The notes beneath the pieces were generated by a model. The model was not told where the DNA came from. It saw only the letters and a program-made list of their open reading frames with translations, and did not search any database. From JAKJBL01 sp964461335 (GTDB lineage Bacteria > Bacillota > Clostridia > Christensenellales > CAG-138), in contig CAYWTY010000050.1 in the NCBI GenBank assembly GCA_964461335.1, forward strand, positions 1 to 13,047: DNA of 13,047 nucleotides, read 5' to 3'. This document shows, one piece after another, positions 1 to 6,278 of this stretch. Every line of letters starts with the position of its first letter. Positions within the stretch are counted from its first letter, which is position 1. The position numbers were made by a program, and so were the translations under genes.

Positions 1-56
1 GTGGTTTATTGTTTCGTCCGCTTCGCGGCCTCAACTGGCTGAAGCCATAAAAATAT

Positions 57-86
57 TTAGCGGCTGTGTTTTTGCACAGCCGCTAA
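57..86 (-). terminator. Intrinsic terminator after upp
   Basis: A perfect 12-bp inverted repeat (57-68 pairing with 75-86) encloses a 6-nt loop. On the minus strand the stem is followed by an A/T run ending in five T (plus-strand complement 48-56). It lies 15 bp past the upp stop codon and should end the transcript that includes upp. Confidence 0.85.
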
Positions 87-101
87 GTTTATAAAGGCAA
101 G

Positions 102-731
102 CTATTTTGTGCCGAAAAGGCGGTCGCCCGCATCACCAAGCCCTGGGACAATATACCCATGCTCATTAAGGTGGCTATCAACAGCAGCAAGGAATATATC
201 AACATCAGGATGCAGTTTTGAAACTGCTTCAATTCCTTCTGGTGCAGCTATAAGGCAAACAAGCCTAATACGCATGCATCCCGCCTCTTTGACTATACGG
301 CATGCTTCAGCTGCAGAACCGCCTGTTGCAAGCATAGGGTCAACTATAATAACATCGCGCTCATTCACATCCGGCGGGAGCTTAGAATAATAGTCAACCG
401 GTTTAAGTGTCTCTGGGTCGCGGTAAAGGCCTATATGCCCTATGCGCGCTGACGGGATAAGGCTCATCATACCGTCAACCATGCCAAGCCCTGCGCGAAG
501 AATAGGCACTATTGCAAGCTTCTTCCCTTGGAGCACTTTTGTTTTTGCACTTGCAATAGGGGTTTCGACCTCAATATCACATAGGGACAAATCACGCGTT
601 ACTTCGTAAGCCATAAGCGTTGAAAGCTCCTGCACAAGCTCACGGAATTCCTTTGTGCCCGTATTCTTATCCCGCAGAAGCGAAATTTTATGCTGAACCA
701 GCGGGTGCTCTACTACAATAAGCCTGCCCAT
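102..731 (-). CDS. upp: Uracil phosphoribosyltransferase
   Basis: Converts uracil and PRPP to UMP and pyrophosphate in the cytoplasm (pyrimidine salvage). The 209-residue length is normal for the family. Visible motifs are the IVPILRAG segment at residues 74-81, the PRPP-binding loop DPMLATGGSA at 131-140, and the C-terminal uracil-recognition segment GYIVPGLGDAGDR at 192-204. The ATG start is supported by a GGAGGT ribosome site at 739-744, seven bases upstream. It is the last gene of the minus-strand run, 43 bp behind rpiB. A hairpin with a U-tract lies in that gap, so upp may receive only read-through transcription or be driven from a promoter inside rpiB that I could not identify. No PyrR-type leader is visible in the short gap. 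Nothing in the protein looks abnormal. Confidence 0.97.
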   Translation of the reverse strand: MGRLIVVEHPLVQHKISLLRDKNTGTKEFRELVQELSTLMAYEVTRDLSLCDIEVETPIASAKTKVLQGKKLAIVPILRAGLGMVDGMMSLIPSARIGHIGLYRDPETLKPVDYYSKLPPDVNERDVIIVDPMLATGGSAAEACRIVKEAGCMRIRLVCLIAAPEGIEAVSKLHPDVDIFLAAVDSHLNEHGYIVPGLGDAGDRLFGTK

Positions 732-762
732 AAAAAAGACCTCCGTTTTCTAAAAAAAAGAA

Positions 763-785
763 AAGCCCTAAAACTTAAAGGGCTT
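763..785 (-). terminator. Terminator between rpiB and upp, overlapping the rpiB stop
   Basis: A 7-bp stem (763-769 with 779-785) has a 9-nt loop containing the rpiB stop codon. On the minus strand it is followed by a tract of TTC and eight T (751-762), then directly by the upp ribosome site. The geometry is that of an intrinsic terminator. The short stem suggests partial rather than complete termination. Confidence 0.65.
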
Positions 786-1215
786 CATACTCAGTAATTT
801 TATTTACGCGGCCTTCATGCCTTCCGCCTTCAAACTCAGTTAAGAGCCATACGCGCAGTATTTCCTTTGCAAGCGCAGCGCCAACCATCCCTGCGCCAAG
901 TGCAAGCACATTTGAGTTGTTATGCTTTCGTGTTAGGCTAGCAGAATATGGCTCTGAGCAAAGGCTGCAGCGTATGCCGCGTACTTTATTTGCAGTAATG
1001 CTTACCCCTATGCCTGTAAAGCAAAGCACTACGCCGCGCTCTGCCTCCCCGCTTGCTACGGCTTTAGCAACAGGGTACGCATAATCTGGGTAGTCTACGC
1101 TTTTTTCACTGCTGCATCCAAAGTCAATAACATCATAGCCAAGCGATTTTGCATATTCGATTAGGCTGAGTTTAAGGCCGTATGCAGCATGGTCACATCC
1201 AAATGCAAGCTTCAT
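775..1215 (-). CDS. rpiB: Ribose-5-phosphate isomerase B (RpiB/LacAB family)
   Basis: Interconverts ribose 5-phosphate and ribulose 5-phosphate (non-oxidative pentose phosphate pathway). At 146 residues it is the standard family length. The N-terminal GCDHA (residues 6-10), the active-site Cys65 before TGIG (67-70), the SEPYSA segment (87-92), the conserved His98 and the GGRHEGRVNKI tail (130-140) identify the family. One oddity is that the residue after the catalytic cysteine is Phe66, where the E. coli enzyme has Gly (CGTGIG). This could alter substrate preference towards another sugar phosphate, so the name means the family and not a proven substrate. A purine-rich GGAGAG sits just upstream of the ATG. 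It is 26 bp behind ywlE, an order shared by many Bacillota. Confidence 0.9.
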   Translation of the reverse strand: MKLAFGCDHAAYGLKLSLIEYAKSLGYDVIDFGCSSEKSVDYPDYAYPVAKAVASGEAERGVVLCFTGIGVSITANKVRGIRCSLCSEPYSASLTRKHNNSNVLALGAGMVGAALAKEILRVWLLTEFEGGRHEGRVNKITEYEAL

Positions 1216-1241
1216 TTTTTACTCTCCGTTATTATATTAAC

Positions 1242-1727
1242 TTATTCAACTTCCTTAGCCATACGCTCAAGCACTTTTTCAACAGCCTGCTTTATTTCAA
1301 AAGCAGTTTTTACATATACATTAAGCTGCTGCATATATGGGTCTAAAATGTCGTATTCTTCACCATCAGTAAATGTATCCGCATAAATCCCATACCCCTT
1401 TAATGTATAGGCGTTTTTGCGCGCTTTTGCGCTAATTGACTCAAGTTCATCAAGGTGACGCGCTTGCATTGCAAGTATTAAATCCGCTTTTTCTGCGCGC
1501 TCCTGTGTAAGCTGCCTTGCGCTGTGCGTAATGCTAAAGCCCATTTGTTCAAGCGCTTTAAAAGCAGATATTGAGATTTGTGCGCCCTCAAATGCCATAG
1601 TTCCAGCTGATTCAACTCTGATTTTCTCAGCAAACCGGGAGTCGCCGCTTATTAAGCCCCTCATTATGGCTTCTGCCATTGGGCTTCTGCAAGTGTTGCC
1701 TGTGCATACAAAGAGCACGGTTTTCAA
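1242..1727 (-). CDS. ywlE: Low-molecular-weight phosphatase, probable protein-arginine phosphatase
   Basis: A 161-residue low-molecular-weight phosphatase. The P-loop CTGNTCRS (residues 8-15) supplies the nucleophile Cys8 and the phosphate-binding Arg14. The DP pair at 129-130 supplies the general acid Asp129. Position 12 in the loop is threonine. In B. subtilis YwlE the equivalent Thr11 directs the enzyme to phosphoarginine, while tyrosine phosphatases usually carry a bulky aliphatic there. Arginine phosphatase is therefore the better guess, although no McsB-type kinase gene lies in this window. The start is TTG, supported by a full AGGAGG site at 1736-1741, eight bases upstream. The gene lies between tsaC and rpiB, matching the B. 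subtilis ywlC-ywlE neighbourhood. The tyrosine-phosphatase alternative is not excluded. Confidence 0.88.
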   Translation of the reverse strand: MKTVLFVCTGNTCRSPMAEAIMRGLISGDSRFAEKIRVESAGTMAFEGAQISISAFKALEQMGFSITHSARQLTQERAEKADLILAMQARHLDELESISAKARKNAYTLKGYGIYADTFTDGEEYDILDPYMQQLNVYVKTAFEIKQAVEKVLERMAKEVE

Positions 1728-1773
1728 AAAAACAGCCTCCTGTTAAATGTGATTTATATCTGCGCTAAGCCGC

Positions 1774-2820
1774 TTATTTATCTGCATCTTCTAATGAATA
1801 CCCAGCTGCGCGCAAAAGCCTGTTCATAAATGCGAGCCCTGCGCCTTCTTCACTAATGCCTTCGCAAAGAAGCACATCCGCCTTGCTGCCATGCTCCCTA
1901 AGTGCGCTAAAAAGGCTTGCATTAAGCGTTTTAGGCTGCTCCCTGTCGCCAATTATAGCATACTCTTTCCCCTTAAAAAAGGGTTCGCTCTGGCTTGAGC
2001 AAAGGATAACGCAGCTTTTGCCGCTTGCACCAAGCATCGCATAAAGCTCTAAAATACGATTTGCCATATGCTTTGGGCTGCCTTTTACAACAATCACTTT
2101 TGCTTTTGGCGCATAATGCATATATTTCATGCCAGGCGAGGCTGCTTCAAAGTCCCCATCAAAAGGCTTTAAGATACTTTTATGCAGCTCTATTGGCCCT
2201 ATTATGGTTTCAAGCATTTCCTTTGTTACTGCACCAGGGCGAAGAAGTGTTGGAGGAGAGCCAAGCAAAAGCACAGTTGACTCTACGCCTACTTCGCATG
2301 GCCCGCCATCTATAATCAGCGGTATTTTCCCGCTCAAATCTTCTATCACATGCGCTGCAGTCGTTGGGCTCGGCCTGCCGGATATATTCGCACTCGGCGC
2401 TGCAACAGGTACGCCCGCAGCTTTAATAAGCGCACGCGCTGTTTTGGTTTTTGGCATTCTTAATGCGACAGTAGAAAGCCCTGCAGTAACAATATCCGGC
2501 ACAATGTCGGTTTTGTTATGCACAAGCGTAAGCGGCCCGGGCCAAAATGCATCCATCAAAAGCTGTGCTTTTTCCGGTACAGTATCCCATAGCTCCCTAG
2601 TATCACTTTTGCGAGAGACATGCAGAATAAGCGGATTATCCTGCGGCCGTCCCTTAACATCAAATATGCGCTGCACAGCTTCTTCACAAAGCCCGTTTGC
2701 CCCAAGGCCATAAACGGTTTCTGTTGGGAAGGCTACAAGCCCTCCGCTGCGGATTATCCGCCCGCCCAGTTGTGTGCCTGCCTGAGGGTTGCTTTGAGCG
2801 TTAAGCACCTGTGTCTGCAT
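1774..2820 (-). CDS. tsaC: L-threonylcarbamoyladenylate synthase (Sua5/YwlC type)
   Basis: Makes threonylcarbamoyl-AMP from threonine, bicarbonate and ATP, the first step of the t6A37 modification of ANN-decoding tRNAs. With the ATG at 2820 the protein has 348 residues. The YrdC domain spans about 10-210, with PTETVYGLGA (32-41), KGRP (56-59), PSAN (142-145) and ESTV (180-183). A linker containing SPGMKYMHYAP (228-238) leads to the C-terminal Sua5 domain, so this is the long Sua5 form and not short TsaC. The reading frame stays open to 2874, overlapping prfA. I prefer 2820 because the resulting N-terminus (MQTQVLN) aligns with the start of B. subtilis YwlC and follows the prfA stop by four bases. 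Its ribosome site is weak, which suggests translational coupling to prfA. Confidence 0.93.
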   Translation of the reverse strand: MQTQVLNAQSNPQAGTQLGGRIIRSGGLVAFPTETVYGLGANGLCEEAVQRIFDVKGRPQDNPLILHVSRKSDTRELWDTVPEKAQLLMDAFWPGPLTLVHNKTDIVPDIVTAGLSTVALRMPKTKTARALIKAAGVPVAAPSANISGRPSPTTAAHVIEDLSGKIPLIIDGGPCEVGVESTVLLLGSPPTLLRPGAVTKEMLETIIGPIELHKSILKPFDGDFEAASPGMKYMHYAPKAKVIVVKGSPKHMANRILELYAMLGASGKSCVILCSSQSEPFFKGKEYAIIGDREQPKTLNASLFSALREHGSKADVLLCEGISEEGAGLAFMNRLLRAAGYSLEDADK

Positions 2821-2824
2821 AGCC

Positions 2825-3895
2825 TTACTGCTCATGCGCAAGGCGCTCTGCACGTTCTGCAATAGAGAGCGCATCTATCATTTCATCCATCTCACCATCA
2901 AGAAACTGTTCAAGCTTATATAGGGTAAGGCCTATGCGGTGATCTGTAACGCGCCCCTGGGGGAAGTTGTATGTGCGGATGCGCTCACTGCGGTCACCTG
3001 AGCCTACCTGGCTTTTGCGCGCTTTTGCAAGCGCTTCGTCCTGTTCTGCTTGGTACCTTTCAAAAAGCCTGCTTTTTAAAAGGCGCATTGCCTGCTCTTT
3101 ATTTTTTAACTGGGAGCGTTCATCCTGGCAGGCTACTACAAGCCCGCTCGGTAAATGCGTTATACGAATTGCGCTATCAGTCTTATTTACATGCTGGCCG
3201 CCTGCGCCGCTTGAGCGATATGTATCTATTCTTAAGTCGCTGTCTTTTATTTCAACTTCAACATCTTCAGCTTCAGGCAGAACAGCAACTGTTGCAGCGC
3301 TTGTGTGAATGCGGCCCTGTGCTTCGGTTTCAGGCACGCGCTGAACACGATGCACACCGCTTTCAAACTTCAGCTTGCTGTATGCGCCGCGCTTTCCGCC
3401 AAGCGAAAAGATTACTTCTTTTACTCCGCCTTTTTCAGACAGGCTGCTCGTTATAACATCGAGCTTATAGCCATTACGCTCTGCATAGCGCTGATACATG
3501 CGCACCAAGTCCGCCCCAAAGAGCGCTGCTTCCTCACCGCCTGTGCCTGCACGCACTTCGATTATTACGTCTTTATCATCATTTGGGTCGCGGGGTGCGA
3601 GAAGCTGCCTAAGCTCTTCGAAATGCTCCTCTTCTATTAATGCAAGCGCTGAGAGTTCCTCAAACACCATTTCTTTCATGTCGCTGTCCAACTGCTCTTG
3701 GAGCATTGCGCGGCACTCCTCCTTATGGCGCAAGACCTCTGCATATGCGTCATACTTCTCTACAATAGGCGCTAGCTCTGCATGCTCTTTTGTCATAGTG
3801 CGCCAAGAATCCTGGTTAGCAGCAGCACCAGGCGCAGCAAGCTCGTTTGAGAGTGCTTCATACCTTTGCTTAATTGCTTCTAGCTTGTTATTCAT
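2825..3895 (-). CDS. prfA: Peptide chain release factor 1
   Basis: Reads UAA and UAG stop codons on the ribosome and triggers peptide release. The 356 residues match bacterial RF1. The decoding tripeptide falls at 188-190 as PET, within VQRVPETEAQGRIH, fitting the RF1 PxT pattern and not the SPF of RF2. The catalytic GGQ is at 232-234 (SSGAGGQHVNKTDSAIR). An N-terminal helical region covers about 1-100. It begins one base after the prmC stop (TGA-A-ATG), with AAGGA inside the end of prmC as ribosome site. It sits directly downstream of prmC, whose product methylates the GGQ glutamine. No programmed frameshift is seen, as expected for RF1. Confidence 0.98.
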   Translation of the reverse strand: MNNKLEAIKQRYEALSNELAAPGAAANQDSWRTMTKEHAELAPIVEKYDAYAEVLRHKEECRAMLQEQLDSDMKEMVFEELSALALIEEEHFEELRQLLAPRDPNDDKDVIIEVRAGTGGEEAALFGADLVRMYQRYAERNGYKLDVITSSLSEKGGVKEVIFSLGGKRGAYSKLKFESGVHRVQRVPETEAQGRIHTSAATVAVLPEAEDVEVEIKDSDLRIDTYRSSGAGGQHVNKTDSAIRITHLPSGLVVACQDERSQLKNKEQAMRLLKSRLFERYQAEQDEALAKARKSQVGSGDRSERIRTYNFPQGRVTDHRIGLTLYKLEQFLDGEMDEMIDALSIAERAERLAHEQ

Positions 3896-3896
3896 T

Positions 3897-4739
3897 TCAA
3901 TTTCCTTTTTTGCTCAGTTTGGCACTTGCTTTAAAGCTTAAAACGCGCACAACTCCGGAATAGTCTAAAATGCGCTCTGCAGGAGTACCAAAAAGCGCTT
4001 CTATTGCTTCAGACTGGCCTTTGCCTATTTCGAGCAGAAGCCTGCCATTAGGAGTTATGTAATTTTCCCAATTAAGAGCTATGCGCCTGTAAGCATCTAG
4101 CCCATCCTCACCGCCAAAAAGCGCACATTTTGGCTCATACTCAAGCTCAGGCTGCAAAGCTGCCATATCTGCAGCGCTTAAATATGGGGGGTTGCACACA
4201 ATGAGCTCGAACTTGCCTGAAACAGGCTCAAAATAGCTGCCCAAAAGCACATTGAGTTTAGCATTTACAAGCTCTGCGTTTTCACGCGCAAGCGCAACGC
4301 AAGCAGGTGAAATATCTGAAGCTGTAACATCTAAACCGCCAAGCTTATTAAGCGCAATGCCAAGGCAGCCTGTACCGCAGCACAGGTCAAGAACGCGCCT
4401 GTATCCGTTCGCCTTAGCAACCTTTAACGCATGCTCGCAGAGAACCTCAGTATCCTGCCTTGGGATAAGCGCACCTTTAAGTACTTTTATGGGGAGCCCC
4501 ATAAACTCCCACTCGCCGAATATATATTGGAGCGGTTCAAACGCAAGGCGCCTTTTTATAAGGCTTTCAAGCTCAATTTCCTGCTTTGCGCTTAAGCTTT
4601 CATCTGAAAATAACAGGCAGCCTGTGTTTTTCGTAATATGGGCTATAATAAGCTTTGCCTCGTGGCTCGCCTCATCAAAGGAAGCTTTTTGAAGCGCCGC
4701 TTTTGTGCTTATATATGCTTCTTTATAAGTAAGGCTCAT
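3897..4739 (-). CDS. prmC: Release factor glutamine methyltransferase
   Basis: Uses S-adenosylmethionine to methylate the glutamine of the GGQ motif in release factors. With the ATG at 4739 the protein has 280 residues. An N-terminal helical domain (about 1-75) precedes a Rossmann methyltransferase domain. Visible motifs are PRQDTE (93-98), the SAM-binding loop DLCCGTG (118-124) and the catalytic NPPY (183-186). A GTG three codons upstream (4748) is in frame, but it has no ribosome site. AGGTG lies six bases before the ATG and decides the start. The gene begins nine bases after the DUF1385 stop and ends one base before prfA, so the three genes are very likely translated from one message. Confidence 0.96.
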   Translation of the reverse strand: MSLTYKEAYISTKAALQKASFDEASHEAKLIIAHITKNTGCLLFSDESLSAKQEIELESLIKRRLAFEPLQYIFGEWEFMGLPIKVLKGALIPRQDTEVLCEHALKVAKANGYRRVLDLCCGTGCLGIALNKLGGLDVTASDISPACVALARENAELVNAKLNVLLGSYFEPVSGKFELIVCNPPYLSAADMAALQPELEYEPKCALFGGEDGLDAYRRIALNWENYITPNGRLLLEIGKGQSEAIEALFGTPAERILDYSGVVRVLSFKASAKLSKKGN

Positions 4740-4748
4740 GCCGCACAC

Positions 4749-5708
4749 CTAATCTGAATTAGCTGCTTCTTCTGCACCTGTCGGTGGGTTTGTTGCAAGT
4801 TCGAATGCTGCAAGCGCAACCTCAAGCATTTTTTCATCAGGTTCACGTGTTGTAAGCCTCTGAAGCGCAACCCCTGGAGCGCGCACTATACGCGCAAGCA
4901 CACTTTCGGATTTACCGGCAAAACGCAGCACTTCATATGAGATGCCTGCAACAACCGGCAAAAATGCAAGCCTTGTAAAAAGGCGAATAGTAAAGTTTGA
5001 GCTAAAGCCGACAGCCGCAAAAAACAGAATGCTTACAGCCATTACAAGGAACATGTAATTTGTGCCGCAGCGTGCGTGAAGCCGCGTAAATGAGCGGCAA
5101 GACTCTGGAGTTAACGGCGCTTCATGCTCATAGCAGGCAATTACTTTATGCTCTGCGCCATGGTACATAAAAATACGCTTTACATCCTTAAGCGCACTTA
5201 TGCCGACCAAGTATAAAAGGAAAATTGAAAGCCGTACAACACCCTCTACAATGCTCTTTGTAAAGCTGCTGCTATTTGACTTATTAAGCAGCAGGCCGCT
5301 TATGAATGTAGGAAGCATAAAGAAAAGCCCTATTGAAAGCGCAAGCGCCAGCACAACAGCTAACCCAATCGCAATTTTTTCAACAGGTTTGCCTGTTTTT
5401 CTTGAAAGCCATTCTTCAAACTTTGAAGGCTCCTCTGCATCATCGCCATAAAGCTCTGCAGAGCGTGTAATTGTGCGCATGCCGAGAGAAAGCACCTCTA
5501 CAAACGAAACAACCCCGCGCACAATGGGAAGCCCTAAGAAGCTACCCTTCTTTGCGCTGCTTTCATAAGGCGTGTATTCTGTTGCTATTGTACCATCCGC
5601 ACGTCGTACAGCCATTGCTATGCCTGAAGGCGCCTTCATCATTACGCCTTCCATAACTGCCTGCCCACCAATTGCGCAAACTCTGGCGGGTTTTTGAACT
5701 TGTTTCAT
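4749..5708 (-). CDS. DUF1385 membrane protein (YqhQ-like), function unknown
   Basis: A 319-residue protein recognised by the DUF1385 hallmarks GGQAVMEGVMMKAP (residues 14-27) and MYHGAEHKVIACYEHE (181-196), plus RCGTNYMF (213-220). The conserved His, Glu and Cys residues could bind metal, but this is inference. Hydrophobic segments near 110-140, 155-173, 217-237 and 243-262 suggest several membrane spans, with the N-terminal 100 residues outside the membrane core. There is no signal peptide. GGAGGA lies just upstream of the ATG. It is the first gene of the run containing prmC and prfA. This link to translation termination recurs in Bacillota, but its role is not known. I do not assign a function. 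Confidence 0.88.
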   Translation of the reverse strand: MKQVQKPARVCAIGGQAVMEGVMMKAPSGIAMAVRRADGTIATEYTPYESSAKKGSFLGLPIVRGVVSFVEVLSLGMRTITRSAELYGDDAEEPSKFEEWLSRKTGKPVEKIAIGLAVVLALALSIGLFFMLPTFISGLLLNKSNSSSFTKSIVEGVVRLSIFLLYLVGISALKDVKRIFMYHGAEHKVIACYEHEAPLTPESCRSFTRLHARCGTNYMFLVMAVSILFFAAVGFSSNFTIRLFTRLAFLPVVAGISYEVLRFAGKSESVLARIVRAPGVALQRLTTREPDEKMLEVALAAFELATNPPTGAEEAANSD

Positions 5709-5761
5709 TTTTCCTCCAATGCTGCCTAAGCTATATGCTTAAACACATATACCCGCACAGT

Positions 5762-5770
5762 AGTATATCA
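5762..5770 (-). promoter_or_regulatory. Candidate extended -10 promoter for the DUF1385-prmC-prfA run
   Basis: On the minus strand the sequence reads TGATATACT, an extended -10 element (TG-N-TATACT), about 54 bases before the DUF1385 start. No good -35 lies 16-18 bases upstream (TAGCGC at 17). It falls just downstream of the rpmE terminators, where a new transcript would be needed. Confidence 0.4.
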
Positions 5771-5809
5771 CAGCAAACACTCTTGCGCTACGCCCGCTTA
5801 CGCCAAAAA

Positions 5810-5827
5810 GCCTTCCCTTAGGAAGGC
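5810..5827 (-). terminator. Intrinsic terminator between rpmE and the DUF1385 gene
   Basis: A 7-bp GC-rich stem (5810-5816 with 5821-5827) has a 4-nt loop and is followed on the minus strand by five T (5805-5809). It separates rpmE from the DUF1385-prmC-prfA transcript. Confidence 0.75.
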
Positions 5828-5844
5828 ATGGGTTCGTATAAAAG

Positions 5845-5869
5845 CGCCTGCACCTAGCAGTGCATGGCG
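5845..5869 (-). terminator. First hairpin downstream of rpmE, possible tandem terminator
   Basis: A 9-bp stem with one bulged base (5845-5853 with 5860-5869) and a 6-nt loop is followed on the minus strand by C and a short TTTTA run. It starts about 15 bp after the rpmE stop and precedes the stronger hairpin at 5810-5827. Its U-tract is weak, so it may instead protect the 3' end. Confidence 0.45.
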
Positions 5870-5884
5870 TATGCGACCCGGCCC

Positions 5885-6082
5885 TTAAATGCCGTACCGC
5901 TTTTTGAACCTGTCTACACGGCCTCCGCTGTCAACAAGCTTCTGCCGCCCAGTAAAGAACGGATGGCATTTTGAGCAGATTTCTACTTTAAGCTCCCCTT
6001 TTATGGAGCCTGTTGAAAATGTTTCCCCACATGCGCAGCGCATTGTTGCTTCGCCATATGCGGGATGGATATCCTTTTTCAT
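5885..6082 (-). CDS. rpmE: 50S ribosomal protein L31, zinc-binding type
   Basis: Small protein of the large ribosomal subunit, 65 residues, normal length. Cys16 and Cys18 with Cys36 and Cys39 (CAC and CSKC) form the zinc site of the C-plus paralogue, distinguishing it from the zinc-free YtjA/RpmE2 type. The start MKKDIHP and the HPFFTGRQ segment (40-47) are standard. An AGGGTG ribosome site lies a few bases before the ATG. It sits between rho and the release-factor run, has its own promoter (6163-6192), and is followed by two hairpins, so it is probably a single-gene transcript. Confidence 0.97.
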   Translation of the reverse strand: MKKDIHPAYGEATMRCACGETFSTGSIKGELKVEICSKCHPFFTGRQKLVDSGGRVDRFKKRYGI

Positions 6083-6162
6083 TTATTTCACCCTTCCACG
6101 GCCATAGCCGCCAAAACCATAAAAATACTGCATACATTTTGCTAAAACAAGTCAGCCTTCGT

Positions 6163-6192
6163 ATTATATAACATCAGAGCATAATAACGCAA
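6163..6192 (-). promoter_or_regulatory. Sigma-A type promoter for rpmE
   Basis: On the minus strand TTGCGT (6187-6192) and TATAAT (6163-6168) are separated by 18 bases, about 80 bases before the rpmE start. A second, poorer pair lies nearer the gene: TTGTTT, 17 bases, TATTTT, at about 6122-6150. The leader between has a small CGGC/GCCG hairpin close to the ribosome site, which could be an L31 autoregulatory site, although this is not demonstrated. Confidence 0.6.
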
Positions 6193-6217
6193 CTGCGAAA
6201 CCATAAATAATTATAAA

Positions 6218-6236
6218 ATGCCCCTTATCGGGGCAT
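6218..6236 (-). terminator. Intrinsic terminator after rho
   Basis: A 7-bp stem (6218-6224 with 6230-6236) with four consecutive G:C pairs and a 5-nt loop is followed on the minus strand by TTTATAATTATTTA. It lies about 43 bp past the rho stop and upstream of the rpmE promoter. Confidence 0.75.
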
Positions 6237-6278
6237 AAAGATGCAGATTTCGCTTAGCTTTGCTTAGGCTTAAATATG

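Noticed and set aside
1..42. A possible C-terminal gene fragment reading plus strand to a TGA at 40-42.
   Set aside because: Only 13 codons are available and nothing in them identifies a family.
2825..2874. A 50-bp overlap of tsaC with prfA, using the far upstream ATG at 2874.
   Set aside because: The extra 18 residues have no counterpart in YwlC-type proteins. The ATG at 2820, four bases after the prfA stop, gives the standard N-terminus.
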